Assembly: GCA_021234155.1 (NCBI GenBank)
Contig: JAJEKV010000017.1
Span: 4,068,792-4,132,791, forward strand
Source: Isoetes taiwanensis
Taxonomy: Eukaryota; Streptophyta; Lycopodiopsida; Isoetales; Isoetaceae
Direction of reading: 5' to 3'
Length of the DNA: 64,000 nt
Shown: positions 22,952 to 33,559 of the stretch, piece by piece
Position numbering within the stretch: position 1 is the first letter of the stretch
Layout: each line of letters starts with the position of its first letter
Made by a program: the position numbers and the translations under genes
Notes under the pieces: generated by a model
Told to the model about the DNA's origin: nothing
Database searches by the model: none
What the model saw: only the letters and a program-made list of their open reading frames with translations

Positions 22952-25598
22952 ATGGCAGCTAGGAGGCTTGCAAATACTGTATGTCGAAGCCTCCTAGATG
23001 ATATTCATCGATGCAGCTTGAAAAGACAGACTGGGGTGAGCTTGAAGTATATGATGGACTTTGGCGCATACCCAACTGAAAAAAACCTTCTCGTCTCAGC
23101 TCAATTTCTTCACAAGGAGCTTCCTGTCAGGCTTGCTCATCGAGTTATAGAACTTGAAAATCTACCTCATGGACTTTCAGAGAAGGCACCTGTTTTAAAG
23201 GTATTTTTGTTTCCCTTGATTGCCACATCTCGTTGTATGCTGCTAGTTTTTTAGTATTCATCAGATGTAACTATAACTTTATGAATGCCTCCAATAAGGG
23301 CTTATTTCAGAGAACCATCAATCTTGGGCCTACATCTACATTTTTGGTTAAGTTGCGAGAATGTGGAATAAGCTAATTTTATAAACCTCAAATCGAATAA
23401 CATGTTGATTTTTAGGTAAGAGATTGGTATGTGGACTCATTTAAGGATCTGCGGAGCTTTCCAGACATACAAGATTCGGCAGACGAATTGAAGTTTACAG
23501 ACCTCATTCACCAAATAAAGATACGCCACAACAATGTGACCCCAACAATTGCAATGGGTGTTCAGGAACTAAAGGAAGACCTTGGTCGTAAAGTAGGTTT
23601 AAATGAGCTTCCTGAGATACATCAGTTTCTCGATCGCTTCTACATGTCACGCATTGGCATCAGAATGTTAATTGGTCAGTACTTTTACCTTTTGTGTCAA
23701 GGCAAACCCTTTGCTGGTTCACTGCTGTTTTCTTAATCCAGTTTGATACTCTGCTAGCTTAGCAAGTATAGTGCCACAGAATTAAACAGGGTTTGATTGC
23801 TTCTCTTTTTTATTAAAAAGTGTAAGAAAGAATCTGGTTGCCTTGAGGACAAATAAATGTTTGGTTGCTTAGGGAAAATAGCAGTGTTCCAAAAGCCAAC
23901 TCAATTTTGCATGTTTCCAGCATGAGTCTTGTGTAATTAGCTCGAATGTTTTGTATGTTATGCCTACAAGGCAATAAACTTATATTGTTCGGTAAATACA
24001 GGTCAGCATGTTGCACTCCATCAAAAAGACCCGCCACCAGGTTATATAGGCTTGATTTGTACAGGAGTATCTGCAGTCGTGGTTGCACAGAATGTCGTTG
24101 ATGATGCACGTTCAGCATGCATGCGTACCTACTGAAGTGCACCAGAAGTACACATTTATGGAGATCCCTCTTTTACTTTTGCGTAAGTCAGTGTTGTTCA
24201 ACCTTCAGAAACTTAGTTACTGTCAGGAGATTAATGGTTTTATTTTCTTCGAAGTTAAAGGGCCTCATTGCAGTTCCTGGACACGATGCTTCAAGTAGAA
24301 ATTGTACGTCTTATTTTTTAGGCCCGTGATAACTTCAACTTAAGAATATTTAGTACAAAAATGACTGAGGTATGGCTGAGCTAACATCAATTCTGGAAAG
24401 CAGTCGTCCCAAGCAATATTATATAGCCTACAGGCTCATGATAGATGTTGTTTTATAGTAAAATTCTTGCCTCAAAGTTGCAAATGGCGTGTGTTTCTTA
24501 TACGCATAGATTGTTGGCTCGTTTCTTATTGTTCTCTCTATTGTCATTAGGTATGTGCCTACTCATCTCCATCAGATGCTGTTTGAGCTCTTGAAAAACT
24601 CCCTGCGAGCAGTGCAAGAACGCTACATAGATTCAGATCAAGAGTGCCCACCAGTTCGGATCGTTGTTGCAGATGGCGATGAAGATGTCACTGTGAAGGT
24701 GCCTTAAAATAGTAATTTGTATCAATATTCTTATGATGTGAAGAAACATAATTGTTTTATATCTAAGTGAGCCACATATGCTGCATAAATTCAAATCCTT
24801 TTTAAACATTCCATATCTGATTATCAAGGAAAAAGGATGTCCTAATTTGATTTGTCATTTCCTGGATGCATACTGGCCTGTTGTAGCTAGTATTTTAAGC
24901 ACATGAGGATCAACATGCATAGATTAAGGTTCAGCTGATTGTGTCTAAGGTTTTCTATCCATAATATTGCAGATTTCTGACGAAGGTGGTGGAATTCCAA
25001 GAAGTGGGCTCCCAAAGATTTGGACCTACTTATATACTACTGCAAAATCACCACTTGCTGAGGGCAGGCATTCTCAAGAAACTCCAAATGTGATGGCAGG
25101 GTATGGCTATGGGCTTCCTATTAGTCGTCTTTATGCAAGATATTTTGGTGGCGACTTGCAAGTCATTTCAATGGAAGCTTATGGTATTTAACTATCCCTG
25201 CAATGTTGGTATGGCCTTGGGATGTGACGATTTAAGAGATCTTATATGTGTTATTCACTTCGGAAATAACAGCATAGTTTGCAAGCTTGTATGGCTTCTT
25301 GTTACAATGAAAGAATGCAAGCTTTAAGTGGATAGTGGAACTGGAGCTCCCGTCTTTGTTGCATATGTCTAGAAAAGGACATTTTGTTTTTTACTGGTTT
25401 TTTAAATGCTTGTTTCAGTTGTTGGAATGCTTAAGAGAAGTCTGATAGCATCTGTGATAGGTAGGAGAATGCATAAATGGGGTATTGTGTTGTTTCACTA
25501 CATTGAGTTAATAACAAGTGGTTTCTTCCATGTTATCAGGGACTGATGCATACCTTCACCTTAATAGACTTGGGAATGTTCAAGAACCTCTACCATAA
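22952..25598 (+). CDS. PDK: Mitochondrial pyruvate dehydrogenase kinase, six exons, with premature TGA
   Basis: Pyruvate dehydrogenase kinase phosphorylates the E1-alpha subunit and switches off the mitochondrial pyruvate dehydrogenase complex. Exons, all with GT-AG borders and matching phase: 22952-23200, 23416-23674, 24002-24182, 24551-24698, 24973-25183, 25540-25598. The joined frame has 368 residues, close to the plant family size. Visible marks: YMMDFGAYPTEKNLL near the N-terminus, IHQFLDRFYMSRIGIRML (regulatory helix with the family His), LLKNSLRAVQER (N box), DEGGGIPRSGL (G1) and GYGYGLPISRLYARYFGGD (G2), ending DAYLHLNRLG. One codon is wrong: 24133-24135 reads TGA where plant enzymes have Gly in the YGSAPEV stretch (codon 214). 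Exon 3 has other unusual residues, such as TGVSAVVV. If genuine, the TGA removes the ATP-binding half, so this is either a young pseudogene or a sequencing error. Confidence 0.93.
24133..24135 (+). other. In-frame TGA in exon 3 of the kinase gene
   Basis: The reading frame set by the exon 2/3 junction puts this TGA between ...MRTY and SAPEVHIYGDPSF. One base change (GGA to TGA) accounts for it. All sequence after it stays in frame and conserved. Confidence 0.9.
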
Positions 25599-26570
25599 TT
25601 TTGTAAAATCTTGACCTTAGAATAGGTTTCAAGTTTTAGCGAGTTGATGTATTTGCTGTCTTGGCATATAATGACTAGTATCTAATGTGTTTGCAGTTCA
25701 GCTATCAAGTCGGACTTGATCCAACTGGTGCAATCCATTTTGTTTGTTCCACAAATACTTAATAAATTATGTTGTTATTGATATCTCAAACTTTGTATAT
25801 ACAAAGTAATTAAAGTGGATCATTGTATCACATTCAACCTTCTTTATATTTAACATTGTTGTGCAACATTTGGCAGGAACTTAAGTTGATATTTTTTGTA
25901 GCTGACGGCTCACGACTGTGGGGATATTAATCTGCTATTCGTTAGGTGGAAAGCATAAGAATGTGCAGCTTTCAATTGATATCAATAGTAATGGTACAAA
26001 ATAACTTGACGGTTCACTATTATTACGTCTTATGTTCATTTTAGTTCCAGTTAAAGTTAAGTTGAACAAGATGGAGATGCGCACAAGGCCTGCATTTGCA
26101 ATGCTTGAAGCTATATAACAGCTTGCAATATATGTAATAACTTTCTTTTTCTTTTCTTCTCTAAATTCGAGTGCAAGTGTGCCTTCCAAATAAATTGGAG
26201 ACAACGATGAGAGCTTTCTAATAAGTATAAGATTATCTGAATTTAAATTGCTGATGTAAAGTTATGCGGTCTTGAATTCTTACAATCTTAAGAGCAAAAT
26301 ATGTCATAAGTTAATGCTGCGATTTTAAAATCAGGTGATGTTACACTTATTGAAAAGCTCTCGTCGTTATCTACAATGTATTTGAAGGGCACATTTGAAT
26401 TCGATTTATTAAAAGGCAAGTGTGTAAGTTAAAAGATCCACATCGTCTACATGTATCAACTGCCTAATTATCTAATTATGTGATGAGCAAGTTGGGCCAA
26501 TCCACCTCCATACCGAGCAAGCTAGTCCTCAAGCTGATCAATTTATAGTCTAAACAGTGTGGTCCTTGGT

Positions 26571-26661
26571 GCACTCCCACAATATTTTTGATGGGCTGGC
26601 TTGATGGTGGCATTTGAACTCCCACAATATTTTTGATGGGCTGGCTTGATGGTGGCATTTG
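26571..26661. repeat. Tandem duplication, about 45 bp x 2
   Basis: The string starting ACTCCCACAATATTTTTGAT and running to GGTGGCATTTGA occurs twice in a row. Confidence 0.85.
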
Positions 26662-26909
26662 AGTTCAGACTGTTCCATACAATCTCTGGACTACATTTTG
26701 CAACTTCTGAGGGTTGTGACAGTCTCTCCCATAGCTCCTCCCTAGAAACTGTGATAGACTGCTTAGGTCGAAAACCTACTTGGCCAAGTGCATGAACCCT
26801 TTATTTCTCTGCGCATGCCGTTACTTGTTATCTAGGAATCCTGGAAAATAATTTTGCCAATAAGATAGATAGATAGTATTTTTATGTCATGCCACATTGG
26901 CAGCGTTTA

Positions 26910-26965
26910 TGAGGGAGACTTGAACACAAAATGTCTTAGTTGCTAACCCAATGGACTAGCCAATA
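26910..26965 (-). repeat. tRNA-derived SINE-like remnant
   Basis: On the minus strand an A-box-like TAGTCCATTGG (26948-26958) is followed by a B-box-like TGTTCAAGTCTCC (26914-26926). The spacing suits an RNA polymerase III promoter, but the sequence has no full tRNA fold that I can build. Confidence 0.45.
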
Positions 26966-27093
26966 AACCAAACAAGGGACGACCATGAATGATATAACTA
27001 GCATCTTGTATCTATCATCGATGCAGTTATTTATGGTTCAGGAGAGGGTATCAAGCCAATCAAGAGGGTTGGTAAATGCCGCATGAGATATTA

Positions 27094-27344
27094 GGGCAAA
27101 AGTATGCTGGTGGGGTGCAAAAGCAGGCGTCCGGACACATGCTGACAGCACTCATATAGCACCCCATATGGCAGCTTGTTTAAGGTGTTACTGGTACTAG
27201 CACACGGTAATTAGGTAATCAATAGAAACATGTAACAACTCCAATTAATAACAAGTGGAATACTATGATAGAATAGTACATCCAGGGTGCTGATCTAAGT
27301 GCTGGGGCCGCGTTTTTTTGATACCCACTAGCATACTTTTGCCC
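27094..27344. mobile_element. MITE-like element, 251 bp with 20-bp inverted ends
   Basis: The left end GGGCAAAAGTATGCTGGTGG and the right end CCACTAGCATACTTTTGCCC are inverted copies with one mismatch in 20. ATTA lies directly outside both ends (27090-27093 and 27345-27348), compatible with a short target duplication; a PIF/Harbinger-type TTA is possible. No coding capacity, as expected of a non-autonomous element. Confidence 0.82.
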
Positions 27345-27624
27345 ATTAGGATGATCAACATACAGAAAGTGACCCCCCCAGATATATTCAGGTCCACTAA
27401 AGAAGTTCCCAAAAATGTTGAATACATGCCTCTCAATCTTGATGATTATACTGTTGATATTGCCTGATGTATGTTTTTAAAATAATACCAGGGTTCGAAT
27501 CCTGCACAAAACATAAAAAGTGCTCAAAGGGCCTCAGAAACCTTTAATTATGTATGGATTTTGAATTCTAGAACTTTGTAGACCTATTTGGAGCATTTTA
27601 GAATATTCTACCAATCTCAAAGAT
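27345..27624. other. Spacer with isolated B-box-like motif
   Basis: GGTTCGAATCC at 27492-27502 is a perfect polymerase III B box, but no convincing A box lies upstream. The sequence just before the CT tract (27545-27615) contains heat-shock-element half sites such as TTCTAGAA and GAATATTC. Confidence 0.4.
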
Positions 27625-27764
27625 GATATCCTCTCTCCTCTCTTTCTCTCTACTCTCTCTTCTCTTCTCTTTGTCTTTACCCTCTCCCTCTATTTTCTCC
27701 CCCTCCTCTCTCTCTCCCCCTCCTTTCTCTCTTCTCTCTATCTCTCTCCTCTCTCTCTATTTCT

Positions 27765-27802
<38 letters not shown>

Positions 27803-28115
27803 CTCTTTCTATTCCTCTCTATCTCTCTTCTATCTCCTCTCTCTCCTCTCTCTTCCCTCTCTCCTTTCTCTCCTCTCTCTCCTCTCTCTCTCCTCTCTCT
27901 TCCTCCCCCCCCCTCTCTCTCTCCTCCCTCTATCTCTTCTCTCTTCTCTCTCCCGTCCCTCTCCTCTCTCTTCCTCCCCCTCTCTCTCTCCTCCCTCTAT
28001 CTCTTCTCTCTTCTCTCTCCCGTCCCTCTCCTCTCTCTTCTCTCCTCTCTCTCCCACCTCTCCCTCCCTCTCCTCTTTCTTCTCTCTCCTCTCTCCCATC
28101 TTTCTCTCTAGCTTT
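27625..28115. repeat. Pyrimidine (CT-rich) microsatellite tract 1
   Basis: Almost uninterrupted C/T on the plus strand, mainly TCTCTC and CTCC words. The apparent Ser/Leu-rich and Arg/Glu-rich open frames are by-products of the repeat. The tract is followed by a TTCTAGAAGGTTC motif (28127-28139), as the second tract is by a related motif. Confidence 0.95.
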
Positions 28116-28219
28116 ATTCTACAACATTCTAGAAGGTTCTAGGACTGTGTATGTTTTAAATCTTGCATATACCCCACCTTTAACAATGTTGAAATCATGA
28201 AATTCTTCAAGGAACTAAT

Positions 28220-28300
28220 GCTTGCCCTAGTGGTTGAGATTCAGGGCTGGGGTGCCACAGCCCAGGGCTCGAATCCCTCCTAAACTAAAACACTTTTAAT
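28220..28300 (+). repeat. tRNA-derived SINE-like unit
   Basis: A-box-like TGCCCTAGTGG (28223-28233) and B-box GGCTCGAATCC (28266-28276) at tRNA-like spacing, followed by an A-rich stretch. It differs in sequence from the SINE-like head at 28356. Confidence 0.5.
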
Positions 28301-28355
28301 ATCAAGGCTTTTAATTAACCAAAGGAATTTCCATTGCTCCAACCTTAACTAAATA

Positions 28356-28584
28356 TGGACTTCCTATTCTTTCAAGAAAAGACTGGTTGGTCTAGTGGTA
28401 AGGGTGGGGGGTTTGGGGGGCAATGTCTAGGGTTCAAGTCCGTGGTAAACTAAAAAAATTTTGTCCACCAAACTTGGGAGCTTTTGAGAGGCCAAGGCCC
28501 ACGGACGGCCCAGATCAAGCCACGTGGCGCATCCTTATCCGTGGATGGGGCGTGACGTACAGACGCACAGACTCACGGACGCTA
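28356..28584 (+). mobile_element. tRNA-derived SINE-like head, copy 1
   Basis: A box TGGTCTAGTGG (28388-28398) and B box GGTTCAAGTCC (28431-28441) give an internal polymerase III promoter. A conserved body follows (CACCAAACTTGGGAGCTTTT, then GCCACGTGGCGC) up to CGGACGCTATTT. The same unit recurs at 30076 and 32708. A partial second copy of the body, from CAAGTCCGTGG onward, is joined at 28585-28745. Confidence 0.75.
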
Positions 28585-28745
28585 TTTCAAGTCCGTGGTA
28601 AACTAAAAAAAATTTGTCCACCAAACTTGGGAGCTTTTGAGAGGCCAAAGCCCACGGACGGCCCAGATCAAGCCACGTGGCGCATCCTTATCCGTGGATG
28701 GGGCGTGGCGTCTGAGCGCCTGCCTGACTCCCACGGGGCGCTATT
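28585..28745 (+). repeat. Partial duplicate of the SINE-like body
   Basis: Repeats 28436-28584 from CAAGTCCGTGGTAAACTAAA onward with few changes, but without the A box. It ends at a GGGGCGCTATTTCTTTATAA-like border. Confidence 0.8.
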
Positions 28746-28859
28746 TCTTTATAATATTAGACTAGAAAAGGGCCGCGGCCCCCACGGCCCTTTCTTTGCC
28801 CTTTCCTCGGCTCGTGACCTCCGGCCCGGCCTCGCCTCGGTTTGGGCCCACCCACGTGC

Positions 28860-29575
28860 CCTCTCTCCTCTGTCTCTCTTCTCTCTTTTCTCTCTCCTAT
28901 CTCTTCCCTCTCTCCTCTCTCTTTCATCATCTCCCTCTTTCTCTCTCTCTCTTCTCTCTCCTCCCTCCTCTCTTTCTCTGTCCTCTCTCCTCTCTCTTTG
29001 TCTCTTTCTCTCTCTCTCTCTTGCTGGCTTGTGCTACGACGTAAAAAATACATCTCTCTCTCTCTCTCTCTCTCTCTCCCCCCCTTTTTTCCTCTCTCTC
29101 TATTTTAGGCCCCTCCCTCTCTGTTTCTCCCTCTCTCTCTATCTTTTCTCTCTCTCTCTCCTCTCTCTCCTCTGTGCTCTTCTCTCTCTCTCCTCCCTCT
29201 CTTCTCTTCTCTCTCTCTCTCCTCTCTCCTCTCTCTCTCCTCCCTCTCCTCTCTTCTCTCTCTCTCCTCTTTCCTCTCTCCTCTCTCCTATCTCTCTCCT
29301 CTCTCTCTCCTCTCTCTCTCCTGCCTCTCCTCTCTTCTCTCTCTCTCCTCTCTCCTCTCTCTCCTCTCTCTCCTCTCTCTCCTCTCTCATCCTATCTCTC
29401 TTCTCTCTCTCTATTTCTCCCCTCTCTCTATCTCCTATCTCTCTCCTCTCTCTATCTCCTATTTCTCTCCTCTCTCTCTATTTCTCCTCTCTCTCTCTAC
29501 CTTTCTCTCTCTTTTCTATTTCCCTCCTCTCTCTTCTCTCTCCTCTCTCCCTCCTCTCTCTTCTCTCTCTAGCTT
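28860..29575. repeat. Pyrimidine (CT-rich) microsatellite tract 2
   Basis: Long C/T-only stretches, preceded by a GC-rich block (GGCCCGGCCTCGCCTCGG) that recurs before tract 3. It is followed by AGAACATTCTAGAAGGTTCT and then the minisatellite. Confidence 0.95.
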
Positions 29576-29582
29576 TTTTTTA

Positions 29583-29600
29583 GAACATTCTAGAAGGTTC
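29583..29600. promoter_or_regulatory. Heat-shock-element match, four perfect units
   Basis: GAACATTCTAGAAGGTTC fits GAAnnTTCnnGAAnnTTC exactly. It lies between CT tract 2 and the minisatellite. Binding by a heat-shock factor is an inference from the motif. Confidence 0.6.
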
Positions 29601-29631
29601 TAGGATCATCAGAGAGGGGGGGAGAGGGATT

Positions 29632-30048
29632 GAGATGTTTACCCATGAGCATTTGCAATACTCCATAACATTCTATTTTGAGCATTTGCAAAGTTTCAAA
29701 AAACTTTCTATTTTTAGACTGAAACTTTCTATTTTTAGACTGAGGTGCTTACCCATGAGCACCTGGAACATTCCAGAACATTCTACTTTGAACATTTGCA
29801 AAGTTTCAAAAAACCTTCTATTTTTAGAGTGAAACTTTCTATTTTTAGACTGAGGTGCTTACCCATGAGCACCTGGAACATTCCACAACATTCCATTTTG
29901 AGCATTTGTAAAGTTTCAAAAAAACTTCTATTTTTAGACTGAAACTTTCTATTTTTAGACTGAGGTGCTTACTCATGAGCATCTGGAACATTCTAGGACA
30001 TTCCAAAAGATTCTAGAACATTCTAGAACATCCTAGAGTATCCTTGAA
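29632..30048. repeat. Minisatellite array 1, 110-bp unit with heat-shock-element words
   Basis: Units beginning GAGGTGCTTACCCATGAGCA recur at 29742, 29852 and 29962. Each holds a (G)GAACATTCC-(A)GAACATTC block, TTTTGAGCATTTGCAAAG and CTTTCTATTTTTAGACTG. Perfect four-unit heat-shock elements lie at 29766-29783 and, in the closing TTCTAGAACATTCTAGAA segment, at 30011-30028. The open frames here only reflect the repeat. Confidence 0.92.
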
Positions 30049-30075
30049 TTAATTAGGCCCCAGCCTTAACTAAGC

Positions 30076-30305
30076 ATGGACTTCCTATTATTTCAAGAAA
30101 AGACTGGTTGGTCTAGTGGTAAGGGTGGGGGGTTTGGGGGGCAATGTCCAGGGTTCAAGTCCGTGGTAAACCAAAAAAATTTTGTCCACCAAACTTGGGA
30201 GCTTTTGAGAGGCCAAGGCCCACGGACGGCCCAGATCAAGCCACGTGGCGCCTCCTTTACCGTCAGATGTGCCGGATTTACTCACTCACTAACGGACACT
30301 ATTTC
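30076..30305 (+). mobile_element. tRNA-derived SINE-like head, copy 2
   Basis: Same A box (GGTCTAGTGG near 30110) and B box GGTTCAAGTCC (30152-30162) as copy 1, with the same body up to CGGACACTATTTCTTT. Confidence 0.75.
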
Positions 30306-30379
30306 TTTGGGCCCTTTTCTTTTGCTCCTTTCCTCGGCTCGGCCGGCCTCCGGCCGGCCTCGCCTCGGTTTGGGCCCAC

Positions 30380-30652
30380 CCATGTGCCCTATCTCCTATC
30401 TCTTCCCTCTTTTCTCTCTCCTCTCTCCTCTCTCTTCCCTCATCTCCCTTTCTCTCTCTCTCTTTCTCTTCTCTCTATCCCCTCTCCCCGTGTCTCTCTC
30501 CTCTCTCCTCTCTCTTTTTAAAAACTCCTCTCTTCTCTCTGTCCTCTCTCCTCTCTTTCTCCCTCCTCTGTCTTCTCTTCTCTTTGTCTTTACCCTCTCC
30601 CTCTCTCCCTCTCTCTCCTCTTTCCCCTCTCTCTCTCCCATATCTCCTCCCC

Positions 30653-30683
<31 letters not shown>

Positions 30684-31240
30684 ATTTCTCCCCTCTCTCT
30701 CTATCTTTTTCTCTCTTTTCTATTCCTCTCTCTCTCTTCTCTTTCCTCTTCACTTGGCTCGGCCGGCCTCCGGCCGGCCTCGCCTCGATCTGGACCCACC
30801 CATGCCCTTCTTCTTTGTAGTATTCCTCGGCTCGGCCGGCCTCTGGCCGGCCCCTTCCCTTTTGTAGCATCTCTTTCTCCTCTCTCTCCTCTTTCTGCTC
30901 TCCCGCCCCCCTTCTCTCTCTCCCGTCTCTTCTCTCCCCCCTCTCTCTCTTCTCTCTCTCCTATGTCTTCTCTCTCCCCCCTCCATCTCTTCTCCCTCTC
31001 TCTCTTCTCTCTCTCCTCTCTCTTCCCTCTCTCCTTTGTCTCTTTTCTCTCCCCTCTCTCTCTCTCTCCTCTCTCTTCTTTCCCCTCTCTCTCTCTGTCC
31101 TCTCTCTTCTCTCTCCTCTCTCTTTTCTCTCTCTCTCTTTCCTCTCTCTTCTCTCTCCTCTCTCTCCTCTCTCTTCTTTTTCCTCCCCCATGTCTCTTCT
31201 CTCTCTCTTTTCTGTCTTCTCTCTCCTCCCTCTATTCCAT
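30380..31240. repeat. Pyrimidine (CT-rich) microsatellite tract 3
   Basis: C/T tract interrupted by GC-rich blocks built on GGCTCGGCCGGCCTCCGGCC at about 30330-30395, 30755-30800 and 30825-30860. No coding function. Confidence 0.93.
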
Positions 31241-31249
31241 TACCAACAA

Positions 31250-32668
31250 TATGTCATTCATGAGTAGCATACTCACGCATGCCCATGAATATTGTATTTT
31301 TAGCATTTGCAAGGTTTCAAGAAACTTTCTACTTTTAGACTGAGGTGCTTCTAGAGCATAGGTGGTTGCCCTATAGCATCTGGAATATTCTGTTTGAGCT
31401 TTCACAAAGTTTGAGAAAACTATCTATCTTTAAACTGAAACTTTCTATTTTTAGACTGAGGTGCTTACCCTTGAGCATCTGGAACATTCAAGAACATTCT
31501 ATTTTGAGCATTTGCAAAGTTCCAAAAAACTTTCTATTTTTGGACTGAGGAACTTACCCATGAGCATCTGGAACATTCCACCACATTCTATTTTGAGCAT
31601 TTGCAAAGTTTCGAAAAGCTTTTTAATGTTTACCCATGAGCACCTACAATATTCCAGAACATTCTATTTTGAGCGTTTGCAAAGTCTTAAAAAACTTTCT
31701 ATTTTTAGATTGAAATTTTCTATTTTTAGACTGAGGTGCTTACCCATGACCACTTGGAACATTCCACAATATTCTATTTTGAGTATTTGCAAAGCTTCAA
31801 AAAACTTTCTATTTTTAGACTGAGGTGCTTACCCATGACCATCTGGAACATTTTACAACATTCTATTTTGAGCACTTGCAAAGTTTAAAAAAAAACTTCT
31901 ATTTCTGGACTGAAACTTTCTATTTTTAAACTGAGGTGCTTACCCATGAGCACCTGGAACATTCCAGAACATTCTACTTTGAGCATTTGCAAAGTTTCAA
32001 AAAACTTTCTATTTTTAGACTGAAACTTTCTATTTTTAGACTGAGATGCTTACCCATGAGCATAGGTGGTTGCCCTATAGCATCTGGAACACTCTAGAAC
32101 ATTTTATTTTGAGTTTTTGCAAAGTTTTAGCAAACTTTTCTGTTTTTAGACTACCGTACTTTCTATTTTTAGGCTGAGATGCTTACCCTAGAGCATTTTA
32201 AACATTATAGGACATTCTATTTGAGTTTTTACAAAGTTTAAGCAAACTTTCTATTTTTACACTAAAACTTTCTATTTTTAGACTGAGGTGCTTACATTTG
32301 AGCATCTGCAACATTCCAGAACATTCTATTTTGAGCATTTGCAAAGTTTCAAAAAACTTTCTATTTTTGGATTGAGGTGTTTACCCATGAGCATCCGCAA
32401 CATTCCATAACATTCTATTTTGAGCATTTGCAAAGTTTCAAAAAACTTTCTATTTTTAGACTGAAACATTCTATTTTTAGAGTGAGGTGCTTACCCATGA
32501 GCATCTGGAACATTCCAGAACATTCTATTTTGAACATTTGCAAAGTTTCAAAAGACTTTCTATTTTTAGACTGAAACTTTCTATTTTTAGACTGAGGTGC
32601 TTACCCATGAGCACCTGGAACGTTCTAGGACATTCCAAGAGGTTCTAGAACATTCTAGAACATCCTAG
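31250..32668. repeat. Minisatellite array 2, heat-shock-element-rich
   Basis: A longer array of the same family as 29632-30048, with unit lengths varying by loss or gain of the CTTTCTATTTTTAGACTG sub-unit. Perfect four-unit heat-shock elements lie at 31482-31499, 31957-31974, 32508-32525 and 32643-32660; many other units carry three-unit or one-mismatch versions. It ends with ATCCTAGAGTATCCTTGAAT, the same border as array 1. Confidence 0.92.
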
Positions 32669-32707
32669 AGTATCCTTGAATTAATTGGGCCCCAGCCTTA
32701 ACTAAAT

Positions 32708-32960
32708 ATGGACTTCCCATTCTTTCAAGAAAAGATTGGTTGGTCTAGTGGTAAGGGTGGGGGGTTTGGGGGGCAATGTCCAGGGTTCGAGTCCGTGGTA
32801 AACCAAAAAAATTTTGTCCACCAAACTTGGGAGCTTTTGAGGGGCCAAGGCCCACGGACGGCCGAGATCGTGCCACGTGGCGGCTCCTTCACCGTCGGAT
32901 GGGCCGGATTTACTCACTCACTAACTAACTCACTAACTCACGGACGCTATTTCTTTATTA
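32708..32960 (+). mobile_element. tRNA-derived SINE-like head, copy 3
   Basis: A box TGGTCTAGTGG (32741-32751) and B box GGTTCGAGTCC (32784-32794); the B box is a perfect match to the consensus. The body ends CACGGACGCTATTTCTTTAT, and the composite repeat does not continue beyond it. Confidence 0.77.
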
Positions 32961-33559
32961 TATATAGACAATATCTTTTTTTACTTTGCTCTTGTTTGTG
33001 TACTTCATTCTCGTTCTAGATACATTGGCTGAGTGCCCTTGCAGAAGCTCGGGACTCCAAGGTATGTTCTCAACCCTCCCCTTGCTCTAGGGTTTTAATC
33101 TAGGGACCCCTCGAGAGCATGCATATGATCTTAAATCTCCATGTACTTTCATTTTTCTTAGGCATTTTTCTTTGGTTATGTTTTCTTTAGAAAACTCATG
33201 TTTTTTCGGACCATATATTGCTAACAAGATATTGAAGTTTTTTGGGACCAAGCAGTATGCTGCTAACAAAGTTTTGGCTTTCACCGTGTATTTATACAAT
33301 ATTGTGTACAAATATAATGCATATTGGAATCTAGCCAACCATACAATACTTTTATTTTTCCTTCAAAATTTAGGCATGTTTAGATGTTTGGTATTTAATT
33401 TAGGGATCCCAAAGGAATGCTCTAGTTTGCTTCTTTTCCAGCATATCCCAAGTTATTCCCCTAACCAACAATCAGCACAGGATTTAGCCAATAAAGCAAG
33501 GTTATTACAAAATTAGTACTTACTATCAGATTTGTACTATAAGAATGATGTGTAAGTTG
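32961..33559. other. Intergenic, nothing recognised
   Basis: AT-rich single-copy-looking sequence without a supported gene. Confidence 0.4.

Larger units (their letters stand above)
25599..27093. other. Intergenic downstream of the kinase gene
   Basis: No gene is recognised. The left part is probably 3' untranslated sequence. It also holds a short tandem duplication (26571-26661), a GATA microsatellite near 26868 and one tRNA-like unit. Confidence 0.45.

Noticed and set aside
27623-31343. Long Ser/Leu-rich or Arg/Glu-rich open frames, up to 386 codons
   Set aside because: They are translations of CT/GA microsatellites and SINE-like sequence, open on both strands, with no domain.
29632-32668. 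Regular repeats as a possible CRISPR array
   Set aside because: Units are head-to-tail variants of one 110-bp sequence without unique spacers, in a eukaryotic genome.
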